In this document: positions 33,124 through 44,699 of the stretch, in pieces | Layout of the letters: each line of letters starts with the position of its first letter | Position numbering within the stretch: the stretch's first letter is position 1 | Source of the DNA: Arctopsyche grandis | Lineage: Eukaryota > Arthropoda > Insecta > Trichoptera > Hydropsychidae | Length of the DNA stretch: 64,000 nt | Reading direction: 5' to 3' | Assembly (NCBI RefSeq): GCF_051622035.1 | Contig: NC_135355.1 | Coordinates: 930,001-994,000 of the forward strand | Notes under the pieces: model-generated | The model's database searches: none | What the model was told of the DNA's origin: nothing | Seen by the model: only the letters and a program-made list of their open reading frames with translations | Made by a program: the position numbers and the translations under genes

Positions 33124-34680
33124 GGGGACGCGACAATTGGTGCAAGGCCAAAATGTTCAACGACAAAATGTACCCGAAAATTAGTGCACTGACAAAATGT
33201 ACCCGCGACAAAATGTACCCGCGACAAAATGTACCCGCGACAAAATGTTCAAAAATGTTCAAAATGTTCAAAAATCCTAAATTATCCTATTTTAATGGCA
33301 AAAGTAACTTTTTATTGTATTATATTTATCGATGTATATGGTACTTTTTATCGTATAGATCGCGGATGTTATTAAATTATTATAAATTAAAGGTGTTCTC
33401 AACCGTACCAACATATACTTATTTAAATTGAACAATTACATTTTAAGCGAATGTCATTGTGACTCATTGAATATCATTTTAAGATGTCATTGAATTAGTA
33501 TAAATGTCAGGGGTTCTCAACCGTATCCAATATTTACGTATTTAAATTGAAAAAAAAACTTTCCGAGCGTATGAACTGCAGATTACATTGCATTAGTTTA
33601 TATGGCAGGGCTTCTCAACCGTCTCCAAAATTTTCTTTATTTCAAATGAATAATTTACTTTTTATCGTACACATCGCGGGCGTTATTAAATTAGTATAAA
33701 TGACAGGGGTTCTCAACCGTATCCAAAATTTTCTTTATTTCAAATGAATAATTTACTTTTTATCGTACACATCGCGGGCGTTATTAAATTAGTATAAATG
33801 ACAGGGGTTCTCAACCGTATCCAATATTTACGTATTTAAATTGAAAAAAAAAACTTTCCGAGCGTATGAACTGCAGATTACATTGCATTAGTTTATATGG
33901 CAGGGCTTCTCAACCGTCTCCAAAATTTTCTTTATTTCAAATGAATAATTTACTTTTTATCGTACACATCGCGGGCGTTATTAAATTAGTATAAATGACA
34001 GGGGTTCTCAACCGTATCCAATATTTACGTATTTAAATTGAAAAAAAAAACTTTCCGAGCGTATGAACTGCAGATTACATTGCATTAGTTTATATGGCAG
34101 GGCTTCTCAACCGTCTCCAAAATTTTCTTTATTTCAAATGAATAATTTACTTTTTATCGTACACATCGCGGGCGTTATTAAATTAGTATAAATGACAGGG
34201 GTTCTCAACCGTATCCAAAATTTTCTTTATTTCAAATGAATAATTTACTTTTTATCGTACACATCGCGGGCGTTATTAAATTAGTATAAATGACAGGGGT
34301 TCTCAACCGTATCCAATATTTACGTATTTAAATTGAAAAAAAAAAACTTTCCGAGCGTATGAACTGCAGATTACATTGCATTAGTTTATATGGCAGGGCT
34401 TCTCAACCGTCTCCAAAATTTACTTTATTTCAAATGAATAATTTACTTTTTATCGTACACATCGCGGGCGTTATTAAATTAGTATGAATGACAGGGGTTC
34501 TCAACCGTATCCAATTTTTTCTTATTTAAATTGAAAAAAAAAATGTTTTTATGCGTATTGCAGATGTCAATGAATTAGTTTAAATGTCAGGGGTTCTAAA
34601 CCGTATCCAATGTTTACTTATTTAAATTGAAAAAATTACTTTTTAAGCGTATGTCATTGAATTAGTTTAACACCTCTTCT
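33124..34680 (+). repeat. Left inverted arm: tandem dimeric satellite units
   Basis: After the end boxes (to about 33270), units of about 196 bp alternate two related halves of about 98 bp. One half carries ggcagggcttctcaaccgtc and the other gacaggggttctcaaccgta. The poly(A) tract before ctttccgagcgtatg recurs near 33545, 33842, 34041 and 34336. Some half-units are duplicated out of register (33690-33780 and 34190-34310). Confidence 0.9.
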
Positions 34681-35798
34681 TCGCACCTCTGTGAGGGACA
34701 GTACATATAAGATAATTATAAATTTTAGAGTTATTTAGAGTTAAGTAATTAAATGTATTTTTAAAATTAGCTTTATAGCTAAGATAATATATAAATAAAT
34801 AAACGTTGAACGCCACGTTTTATTTTGATAAAACAGTTCCCAGCCAGCGGTCACGTGTATTTCGAGTTTTAACATTGAATGTGACCTTTACGGCGTCTCT
34901 AAATCAAATTCACATAATTTTTTTACAAAATTTTGTTTAAAAATGCAATTATTTTATTTCTTCTGCAAATAAGTCTTCTAGTGTACATTCGCAAGCTATA
35001 TGTATAATGAAAGTTTTTTTTAAACTTAATATTTCATTATACAATTATAAGGCAAGAATATCAAATATTAATTTAGATAAATTTAATGTATTATTTTACA
35101 GTCAAGTCTCGAATTACGACTATTCGGATTAACGATGGAGAGATTTTACTTAGTGTTTAGCAAAAAACAAATGTATGAATCGGACATTGTATTGTAGAAA
35201 AAAGGAGGTATGTAAAAAAGGCAGACATTAGAAATTTACAGCTAAAATTATTTTTACATACCTCCTTTATGTTTCACATTAATATTGCATCATTTACAAC
35301 TAACTATTATGCGTAAGGGTTGCATACAAAATTTAATTTTGACATGTAAAAGACAATTAAAATGTAAATGTAAAAAAAATCACGCGCGTTGAATAGAGAT
35401 GGCAAAACAATAATATATTTTGAAATTAGTTCTATGATTGACAGATGAATTGTCTACACAAATGGACGAAAATATGTAAAAAGACAAATGGGTTATAAAA
35501 TTTTACTACCCTCATGTTAGAGGCTATTGAATGCATTTTTTTCTTTGCGTAAAACCCTAGGACAATAGGCAAATGGTGGGTTCGAAATCTCTTCAATGTC
35601 CTCTTCAACGTCGGTTTGTAGCAATGGAATAATAAATTTTAGCTATTCACAGTTGATAAGCTCGATCACATTTATTATAGAAAAATATACATATATGTAT
35701 GTAATTAATTTATAATTACTCTGGTATTATAAAGTCCTAATAAGGTTATCAAGTTAACAATACCAAGTTATATATAAAATTTAGTAAGTATCTGTCAA

Positions 35799-36420
35799 CC
35801 GGAAGTGGCAGTTTACTTTTGTACGATTTTTCTTCCACTATTTTTTTCGACCCCTTAAACATGTGTTTTCGTCACAAAAAATTCAAGTATAATTCTTGTA
35901 GCAATGTGATGAAAAGAAAAAAAAATTATTAAATTTTATAAACCGGAAGTGGGTTTTTTTCTCTTAGAAAGGTTGAAAATGTTGTGCCCACTACTCTGTC
36001 CACACCCCTGAACGTATTAAGCTGAAAATTTATATTTCTATCCTTTATGTACTAACTTAGAGCTCGTAGGGTTTTGGTCAGAATTTGTAAACCGGAAGTA
36101 GTATTTTTTTTTAAAACAATATTTCATTATTTTATTTTGACCCTTAAAATTATTTTTATTTTCTTGATATTTAATGAGTATAATACTGATAGTGATTTTT
36201 AGTAATAAAAAAAATTTGAACAAAATCTGACAACCGGAAGTAGAACTTTTTTTGTTTTGTGCAAGTTTCCATACATCGCTATCATAGTCATCAGTTCAAT
36301 ATCGAATTTTGTTTTGTTATCTTCTTATATTCCTCAAATACATAGATAAAGTCATGGGTTGGTCACACCCGAATTTTTTTTAGTAAAAAAAAACCGAGGG
36401 GAGGGTCATAAAAATTAAAC
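35799..36420 (+). repeat. CCGGAAGT-box repeat with period of about 145 bp
   Basis: Inside the MULE, ccggaagt occurs at 35799, 35943, 36092 and 36234, each within aaccggaagt followed by a T-rich run. The region is a reverse-complement homolog of 42160-43140. It is not part of the inverted arms and may be an older insertion. Confidence 0.75.
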
Positions 36421-37019
36421 ACCGACCTGGTTCTTTTTAATTTAGCACTAACAGCACCCTGAGCTTCAATGAATATAGAAAAAACCTTATCTTGCAATAT
36501 GCAAACCGTACTTGACCAGTTTACGAAAAATTATTTTATAGGCTTTAAAATTATGGCAAATAAGCTAGAACCACAATATTTATCAAGAAGACTATCTTTC
36601 AAGCAATGTATTATAATTTTCAACCATAATTAATTTTGTTTTTAAGGTCATTCCGTAGTCCGGTTTTGTGTTACATCGGCATTTTAGGATGGACTGTACA
36701 TATGTTAATAGATAATTAATATATCAATAATTTATATGAATATTAAAACATGGCAATGTCTACTGTCTTCTTTTTATTATATACTGATAATGATGAATTT
36801 TTAAATAATTACATTTATTATTTATTACGTATTCACTCCTTTGTAAATCAAATTCAACTTTTTGCTAATCAAATTCACACGTTGAGAAAAAAAATGCATG
36901 GTTAAAATAAAGTGATTGTAAATCGAATTTTATTTTTCAGCTCAAAAGAACCTATTGTCTTCGAAGTATTGAAGCGCATATGCTTCGACCAAATCTTTTT
37001 CTAGGAATCTTAACATTTT

Positions 37020-37290
37020 TTATGTAGTTAGGGTTGGTTAAATGATTTTCCCAATGTAATTAACCTTAAAATACATGAGGAAATCATCGACCTTCTGTTG
37101 GATTTCTCGTTCTTGTGCCAATAGCCATGGGTTGAGAATTTGGAGGAGTTCCTCCCAGCTTTCGACTACATTTTCTGGAGGAACAAATGCTAATGCCAAT
37201 ACCATTTTTAATTTAATTGCATTTTCCTGATTATCGTAAAATTCAGATAATCCCAATTCCTGGATTTTTCTGTAGGTACTTTGGGACAGA
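37020..37290 (-). pseudogene. MULE transposase fragment, inverted segment
   Basis: The minus strand reads YRKIQELGLSEFYDNQEN, then LALAFVPPENVVESWEELL, ending FLMYFKVNYIG. This is the segment that normally precedes the C-terminal EGxH region of MULE-type transposases (pattern ...IQ.LGL...Y.....LALAF.P...V...F..L......YF..TYIG). It lies head to head with the next fragment, so an inversion with a breakpoint at about 37275 split the gene. Confidence 0.7.
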
Positions 37291-37700
37291 TGGAAAAAGC
37301 AACCCGTTACTTGCGCATTTGGCCATATGTCAGACGTGAACCTCGTGTAGCTTCCATAGACATATGGAATGTTCGAGACCGAATATTACATAATTATGGA
37401 AAAACGGCCAACGAAGTGGAAGGCTTCCATATGAAAGTTGGCTATACAATTAGAGCCCAATTTCCAAACCTGTGGAAGTTCTTGAAAGCCCTTCAAGGTC
37501 TCCAAGCCAGAACCGAGAAGTTAGTACAAGAACTAAACTCCGGAGTTATTCTCGAAACTGTGTTTACCGAAACACTCTGTTCTGGCAATTTTTCGCATGG
37601 ACACCTTCTTCGCTTTCAAATACGCAGCAATCAAAGTTTTTTTTCGGCGGAAATATCCCTGCAGCGACCAATTTCTGAAGAATCGATATTGTTAATTTAA
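37263..37700 (+). pseudogene. MULE transposase C-terminal fragment
   Basis: The plus strand reads IDIWNVRDRILHNYGKTANE, then VEGFHMKVGYTIRAQFPNLW and KFLKALQ. It matches the C-terminal block of MULE transposases (pattern WNVYD...R.TNNSVEGWH....HPNLWKFI..L). It continues logically from the YIG end of the inverted fragment. No DDE catalytic core was found, so the element is non-autonomous. Confidence 0.75.
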
Positions 37701-38061
37701 AAATTCAAAATTAAATATTAAATCCATCAATTTTATAAAATAAAAACTATTAAACCCATACTTACCCTTAGAACAATCATACAGCAAAAGGTCTCAGCTG
37801 AGCATGATCTTTTCAATGTTTGAAAGCATTTGACGCACAATGAACAAAGGCGTACCCTTAGCAGGTACGCCTGTTATATTACGGGTTTTTTGTACCAAAG
37901 TCTGTTTTATTTTGCATACATACAAGATAACTGTATTTTGTACATAGTTAAAGAGAATTACGTTTTTTTACCAATATACAGAAGAAATAACTAAGATAAA
38001 TTTACAAATAACGAAGTGATGATTAGAACAAACACGTATGTCGCAAAATTCACAAAATTCA

Positions 38062-38065
<4 letters not shown>

Positions 38066-38118
<53 letters not shown>
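38066..38118. repeat. (AT)n microsatellite
   Basis: About 26 AT units at the inner edge of the right MULE arm, preceded by a triplicated cacaaaatt word. Confidence 0.95.
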
Positions 38119-38121
<3 letters not shown>

Positions 38122-39731
38122 CAATGACATCTGCAATACGATTAAAAAGTTTTTTTTTTCAATTTAAATACGTAAATATTGGATACGGTTGAGAACCCCT
38201 GTCATTTATACTAATTTAATAACGCCCGCGATGTGTACGATAAAAAGTAAATTATTCATTTGAAATAAAGTAAATTTTGGAGACGGTTGATAAGCCCTGC
38301 CATATAAACTAATGCAATATAATCTGCAGTTCATACGCTTAGAAAGTTTTTTTTTTCAATTTAAATACGTAAATATTGGATACGGTTGAGAACCCCTGTC
38401 ATTTATACTAATTTAATAACGCCCGCGATGTGTACGATAAAAAGTAAATTATTCATTTGAAATAAAGTAAATTTTGGAGACGGTTGATAAGCCCTGCCAT
38501 ATAAACTAATGCAATATAATCTGCAGTTCATACGCTTAGAAAGTTTTTTTTTTCAATTTAAATACGTAAATATTGGATACGGTTGAGAACCCCTGTCATT
38601 CATACTCATTTAATAACGCCCGCGATGTGTACGATAAAAAGTAAATTATTCATTTGAAATAAAGAAAATTTTGGAGACGGTTGAGAAGCCCTGCCATATA
38701 AACTAATGCAATGTAATCTGGAGTTCATACGCTTAGAAAGTTTTTTTTTTCAATTTAAATAAGAAAATATTGGATACGGTTGAGAACCCCTGACATTTAT
38801 ACTAATTTAATAACGCCCGCGATGTGTACGATGAAAAGTATATTATTCATTTGAAATAAAGAAAATTTTGGAGACGGTTGAGAAGCCCTGCCATATAAAC
38901 TAATGCAATGTAATCTGCAGTTCATACGCTCAGAAAGTTTTTTTTTTCAATTTAAATACGTAAATATTGGATACGGTTGAGAACCCCTGTCATTTATACT
39001 AATTTAATAACGCCCGCGATGTGTACGATGAAACGTATATTATTCATTTGAAATAAAGAAAATTTTGGAGATGGTTGAGAAGCCCTGCCATATAAACTAA
39101 TGCAATGTAATCTGCAGTTCATACGCTCAGAAAGTTTTTTTTTTCAATTTAAATACATAAATATTGGATACGGTTGAGAACCCCTGTCATTTATACTAAT
39201 TTAATAACGCCCGCGATGTGTACGATGAAACGTATATTATTCATTTGAAATAAAGAAAATTTTGGAGACGGTTGAGAAGCCCTGCCATATAAACTAATGC
39301 AATGTAATCTGCAGTTCATACGCTCAGAAAGTTTTTTTTTTCAATTTAAATACGTAAATATTGGATACGGTTGAGAACTCCTGTCATTTATACTAATTTA
39401 ATAACGCCCGCGATGTGTACGATGAAAAGTAGATTATTCATTTGAAATAAAGAAAATTTTGGAGACGGTTGAGAAGCCCTGCCATATAAACTAATGCAAT
39501 GTAATCTGCAGTTCACACGCTCAGAAAGTTTTTTTTTTCAATTTAAATAAGAAAATATTGGATACGGTTGAACATTTTGAACATTTTTGAACATTTTGTC
39601 GCTTAAACATTTTGTCGCGGGTACATTTTGTCGCGGGTACATTTTGTCGCGGGTACATTTTGTCAGTGCACTAATTTTCGGGTACATTTTGTCGTTGAAC
39701 ATTTTGGACTTGCACCAATTGTCGTGTAACC
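38119..39731 (-). repeat. Right inverted arm: seven or more satellite units
   Basis: This is the reverse complement of the left arm type. Poly(T) tracts after cttagaaag or ctcagaaag recur every 195-200 bp (about 38141, 38347, 38542, 38738, 38936, 39131, 39330, 39526). Unit differences (ttgataag vs ttgagaag, cttag vs ctcag) group by neighbourhood, indicating local amplification. The array ends in the cgcgggtacattttgtcg boxes and the gcaccaattgtcg terminus. Confidence 0.9.
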
Positions 39732-39739
39732 CTGTTAAT

Positions 39740-40146
39740 ACATTAAACGATGGCAGGTTTCTAAAAAACAAAACTGTTTCTTTAACATTAATATTAGATT
39801 TTGTACCTGCCACAGATGGATTGAATAGTTTACTCGATGTTCGGAGGAATAGATTTGTCTCATTTAGTCTTGAGTGCGAGTCTAGTTTTAAGACGCTTTT
39901 TTGAGCAGCCTTTTGGATACACAGCTCCAACTCTCTTCTTTTGTTTTCAGTAGTAGAAAAAAGCAGTTGCTTTGTTTCAACAGGAAAAACACCGTCTATC
40001 CAAAACTGCAAGCTCTGTTTTATCGCCTCAATTTCTTCACATAATAAATGGGCAAAGGGATAGGAAAACCCTTCTAAATTGTCTATTAATTTTATAAATT
40101 TTATGCAAATTTCACTTTTGTTTGTTATTTTAGCATCTATTCGCAT
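39740..40146 (-). pseudogene. hAT transposase fragment (before insertion)
   Basis: A minus-strand frame begins MRIDAKITNKSEICIKF, passes through FAHLLCEEIEAIKQSLQFWI, and ends FFRNLPSFNVLT exactly at the MULE target duplication. It continues in frame at 33123. The upstream catalytic portion of a hAT enzyme is not present. Confidence 0.6.
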
Positions 40147-40229
40147 ATTTTACGAATGTAGCTTCTATTAGCATCTATTCCGAATTTTAGCATTAATAGC
40201 AAAATGCCCAGAATACGCGTCATCACAAA

Positions 40230-40574
40230 ATACACATCAGCTATGCGGATGACATGGTGATCTTGGCACCTTCTCCGTCAGCTCTGAATTGCCTCCTGGA
40301 AGTTTGCTCGCGTTATGCTGCAGAACATAATATGCGGTATAATACGTGTAAATCCATGGTATTGATTTTCCGATACGGTCGAGGTCCTCATTTGATCCCC
40401 AACATTATTTTAGATGGACGTCATCTTGAAACCGTTAAGGAAATCAAGTACATGGGACACCTGCTGACGGAGGATCTCTTTGATAACCGTGACATCAAAA
40501 GACAAATAAGAGCTATTTGTGTAAGGGCAAATATGCTGGCAAGACGGTTTTACCACTCCAAGTGTAGAGGTTAA
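40230..40574 (+). pseudogene. LINE reverse transcriptase fragment with YADD box
   Basis: The frame reads HISYADDMVILAPSPSALN, with the RT catalytic YADD. It continues AEHNMRYNTCKSMVLIF and VKEIKYMGHLLTEDL, the normal order of non-LTR RT palm and thumb motifs, and ends after LARRFYHSKCRG. It starts right after the hAT terminus without upstream RT motifs, so it is 5'-truncated. It differs from the FVDV copy at 25343 and belongs to another LINE family. Confidence 0.85.
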
Positions 40575-40679
40575 GAGGCAATTATGTACATATGTCCTTT
40601 GGTACATGCTTCTATACTATGGACCAGATACAAGCCTAAAAATATGTCTCGATGCGCCGGGTTCACTCTGGGCTCGAAA

Positions 40680-41290
40680 TCAGAATCCTACATACATACA
40701 TACATATGTATTGTCATGTTCCGAAACGCAGTTTATATATTTTTTAAATTACTTAACAAACCAAGATTTCTTTATTATCATAAAAACGTTACATTTATGT
40801 TATTGGTAGATATATTCGAAAACTACAGATTTAATTATGGAACGATGATGAATTTAAAATGAGATACGTAGAACTTTGTTTCACTAATTAACTTTGGTTC
40901 ACTTGGTTCTGCTGCTGTGCTGACCATCACTTGCGGGGTCGATATTAATGACTACCACTCTTGGAGTCTTGATGGTGATGACTAGCACTCTCGGAGTCTC
41001 GATGGTGATAACTACCACTCTTGGAGTCTCGATGGTGATGACTACAACTCTCGGAGTTTTGATAGTGATGACTACCACTCTCGGAGTCTCGATGGTAATG
41101 AATACCTTATATGAATGATTTTTATATTTCGGATTTTATTGATCAAAGTCAGGCACTCCTGTCTTATCTAACTATTCCTTTACAGGAATTTTAATACACT
41201 TGTTACTCGCGCATATGAACGTGAGAAATTGAATTTTATTATTATGGGACCTACATTGATAAGCGAGGTACATAACAGTATATATAGGTA
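40680..41290 (+). repeat. Interspersed repeat carrying a 30-bp VNTR
   Basis: It matches 47600-48100 in reverse (shared tatgttattggtagatatatt-like, gaactttgtttcac and cttgttactcgcg-like phrases). Between about 40950 and 41105 a 30-bp unit, gactaccactcttggagtctcgatggtgat in consensus form with variants, is repeated about five times. The other copy has one unit. Confidence 0.75.
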
Positions 41291-41299
41291 TATAATATA

Positions 41300-42150
41300 T
41301 CAAATTAAAGCGGCTACATTCATATATACATACATATTTCAATTTTGATAATAATTCCGTTAAATTCGATCGTACCCTAATGTTAGAACTGAATTGCACC
41401 CCTCAAATTGACTATTCGTTATTACGTCAGTTTCCCCATTGAAGGGGTGGCCTCTAGTCGGGGATCAACCCCGGTCTAGATTTATTTTTTAATATGTCTA
41501 TTTTGGGGCTTACAAGGGTGAGGAAGCCAGCATCAGTGTCACCGTTGGTCACCGCGATCCATCATCATCAATCTGCGTGGTGACCAAACGCCACTTTGCC
41601 CATTCGGGCTCACCATTCGGCATGATGTCGCGTTGAGGCCAACCGACGAAATAATTCATTTCCTCGCCATTAGTCGGCGACAAAAGTGACTGGGGTTGGG
41701 GAGATGGGGAGATGTGGCATGTAGTCGTGGTCGGAGGACGTGTCTCACCCCTAACTTAATTTATGTCCAAATTAGTGAGCTGGCATCCAGCGTCGGACTA
41801 AGATGGCGTCTTCTCGTCGTCAAAACTTTAATTAAAAGTGCGGTTTCGAACGGGACAAAAGTGTTCCGTATACCTAATGGCACTCTCCTCTTATACATAT
41901 GTATGCATACGTACACACCTACTTGTCTATGTACGTTTCGGTGCAGCTGTTTAAATGCCTGAATGCATTTGCGGAATGCAAACGGTCGCTGTCACTCCAG
42001 CGGTTCGGTGCTGCACTTTGTATAGGTATGAAAAATTTGCGTCGTGTCAAATGCATACAGAGAGTGGCGGATTCATTTAGACCAGCGGCTCGCACACGTT
42101 TTTATTTTATGTGCCCCTTGGCAATGTTTACCTAGTTTATTATGTTTATA
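41300..42150. other. Unique GC-richer stretch
   Basis: Positions 41430-41860 and 41940-42110 are GC-richer than the surroundings and match nothing else in the window. Short frames there have no recognised domain. Confidence 0.35.
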
Positions 42151-42159
42151 TCTTCCAGG

Positions 42160-43400
42160 ACACTCTACAAAAAAATTGTCCCTCCCCTTATATAAAAAAA
42201 ATCGGATGTAACCAACCCTTGACTTTATCTATGTATTTGAGGAATATAATAAGGTCACAAAACAAAATTCGATAGTTAAACATACATACACGTTCACACA
42301 TACCGGTTATGAGAGCATTTTCAATACAAATTGAGCAAAAATGTAGGGGAACTTACACAAGACAAAAATTCTAGTTCCGGCTGTTGAAATTTGGTCGAAA
42401 TTTTTTTATTACTTAAAATCACTATAATTATTATTAGACACCTGATATACACCGTGCTTTTTCCAGGAATCGGGGTGGTTTAGCTCTATTTACAAAGCCA
42501 AAAAAAAATCGTTCGGCGAACCTTTAACAATGCAATGAACAATACACAGCATCCCCTGGGTCCGTTTTTTTCAAGACGGCACCTTGGTTATCCGGCCTTT
42601 AATAATTATTATACACATTGAATATCAAGAAAACAAAAATAATTTAATAATAAGGTCAAAATAAAATAATGAAATATTGTTCTAAAAAAAATACTACTTC
42701 CGGCTTACGAATTCTGATCAAAACCTTATCAGCTCTAATTTAGTACGTATAGAATACAAAGAAATATAAATTTTCAGCTTGATACGTTCAAGGGTGTGAT
42801 CACAACATTTTTGACTTTTATGTATAAGAAGAAAAAATCCCACTTCAAGTTAAATTTAGTGATTTTTTTTTATTTTCATCACATTGATAAAAGAATTATA
42901 CTTGATTTTTTTTTGTGAAGAGCACACGTGTTTAAGGGGTTGAAAAAATAGTGAAAAAAACTGCCACTTTCGGTTAACAGATGCTTACCAAATTTTACAC
43001 ATACGTAGCTTGGTATAAAGCATAAACTTTTAGATATGAAATTTCTGTTCAATAAACTAGAAAGTTTTTGAGAAAAACATAAAAAACCTCGATTCTCTGG
43101 AGAAAAAATACTAGTTCCGGTTGAAATAAAAATATTCAAAAAATATAAGCGTATAAAATTTATAATTTCTATTACATGTAAAAAAATTCAATGTGATTTG
43201 GTTAGCGGTTTGAGTGATAATTGAATTCTAAAACTTAAAAAAATGAGGATACCTATAAGGGGAGGTACCATTTCCGGTCAACTTAAAAATTTGAATTAAA
43301 TTTAACTCGTGTCGATAAGAATTTCAGTAACCAATACTAAGTTTCAGTTCGATAGGACAAACGGTGTTCAAAATATCAACAAAATACAGACTCGCACAAA
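42160..43400 (-). repeat. CCGGAAGT-box repeat, second copy
   Basis: Reverse-complement homolog of 35799-36420. ttccgg boxes lie near 42375, 42698 and 43115, with decayed versions at 42842 and 42966 and a further box near 43271. Most intervals are near 125-160 bp. An unrelated stretch appears inserted at about 42450-42600. Confidence 0.7.
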
Positions 43401-44240
43401 TATTCTAAATATTCTAAATTTGAGGTTTTTAAAGCACGAATGAAATATCAAATTGTTTACAATTAATTATAAAAGAGAAAACAATATGTAAATGATGTTC
43501 CAACAAACATATGTACATATATTATGGTTTAGTTATGGTTCAATACTAAAGCAACATAGTTTTTGTGGTTCTATGTACACAAGTGTCTGATAACACAATC
43601 GTATTTCAAGTGTGTCTTTGAACAACTCCAAACTAAACGCAAATATATGGGTTTCAATTCGTAAGTAAAAAACAAAATTTATTATACATTAATATGATAT
43701 ATGATCGTGGAACTTATTTACATATACATAGTGCGTCTTCTGCGTAACCCAGAAGTTCGCATAACACAATTTAAATGGGTATATACATACATATGTGCCG
43801 TTCAATTGTGTAAGACTTCCGAGAGAGATTTATTGCGAAGTTATTTTCTATTGTATTTTTATTCGAATGAATGTCTGGAAAATGGATATTAATTTTTATT
43901 ATTTGATATCCACAATTTTAAACAATGGAAATTCGATTATTTTGAAAGTATACATTTCAATAATGAATTATTTTTCCACCGAACCGTGTAATAAGTGATC
44001 GAATGGGTATTTTTGAACACATATTATTATTTCATCTGAAATTTTTATTTACGACAGTTATAATTAGAACATAATATCATTTTCGTTTCGTTGAACAAAA
44101 AACACAACATTAATATAAAGGTAACAACAATCTTTGAAGTTTGGTTAAAGTTTAGAAAAGTTAATCAATACTATGAACGACTACAACATTTTCTAGGTTA
44201 GACTTCAGACTTCAGTTAGATATAATAATTATTTATTTAT
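43400..44240. other. AT-rich stretch without a supported feature
   Basis: No gene or repeat could be assigned on either strand. Confidence 0.45.
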
Positions 44241-44480
44241 TAATAGTTTTGGACCATTGTGGCATTACAGGAAGAACCTAATGCGCCACAATGGCCTACA
44301 TTTAACAAAGATAATACAAGTAAAAAAAAAACAAAAAAATTAGAAAGCAGAATAAAAAAATAATAAAAAGTAACAAAAGGAAAATAATAATACAAATAAA
44401 ATAGTACATAAAATGTACAAAGGAGAAAAAAAAAGTAAAATAAATCAACAAAATATGAATAAAAAATAAAATCACCGCGA
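44240..44480 (-). mobile_element. LINE 3'-end fragment with stem-loop
   Basis: The stem-loop at 44251-44296 (ggaccattgtggcattacag...gcgccacaatggcc) lies next to an atttatttatt (AATAAAT on the minus strand) tail, placing the element on the minus strand. Confidence 0.65.
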
Positions 44481-44699
44481 GGCCCAAATGGAAGAGAGTA
44501 GATTAAGATTCCACTCATTCATCACATTCAAATTAAGAAAGTAATGATGAGCGCAGGTTACCAGATAAATATGTTAAAATAACATCCGATAATCTACGCT
44601 TCCATTTATATATATCAGATATATCAGTTTCACTCTGAAGAAACTACATATACACACCGGTGAGATAAGATGTATCTGAAATAGTTTTAGTGACATATA

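Larger units (their letters stand above)
33124..39731. mobile_element. MULE-like element with long satellite-type inverted arms
   Basis: The 6608-bp element is flanked by identical ctgttaat octamers (33116-33123 and 39732-39739). The 5' end reads ggggacgcgacaattggtgc and the reverse of the 3' end reads ggttacacgacaattggtgc. Subterminal repeats of cgacaaaatgtacccg follow, then long inverted arms made of about 196-bp units. The interior holds MULE transposase fragments and other repeats. It inserted into a hAT transposase frame, which rejoins as FNVLTETQ when the element and one octamer are removed. Transposase remnants and duplication size suggest the Mutator superfamily; the arms resemble Foldback elements. 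Confidence 0.85.
32572..40210 (-). mobile_element. hAT element, split by a MULE-like insertion
   Basis: The left end is tgggcat at 32572 and the right end atgccca at 40205-40210, giving inverted termini; both ends carry repeated attttagcat words. A broken hAT transposase lies on the minus strand on either side of the insertion at 33124-39731. A second copy of the left end occurs at 8154-8355. No matching 8-bp target duplication was seen outside the ends. Confidence 0.7.

Noticed and set aside
32970-33227. 85-codon minus-strand frame as one gene
   Set aside because: It fuses the MULE end boxes to a hAT transposase tail and is explained by the insertion.
33131-33260. CRISPR-like array of repeated boxes
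   Set aside because: Spacing is irregular, there are no unique spacers, this is an animal genome, and the boxes lie at transposon ends.
44302-44518. Phe/Tyr-rich minus-strand frames as membrane proteins
   Set aside because: They are AT-rich sequence next to a LINE 3' tail, with low-complexity composition and no start context.
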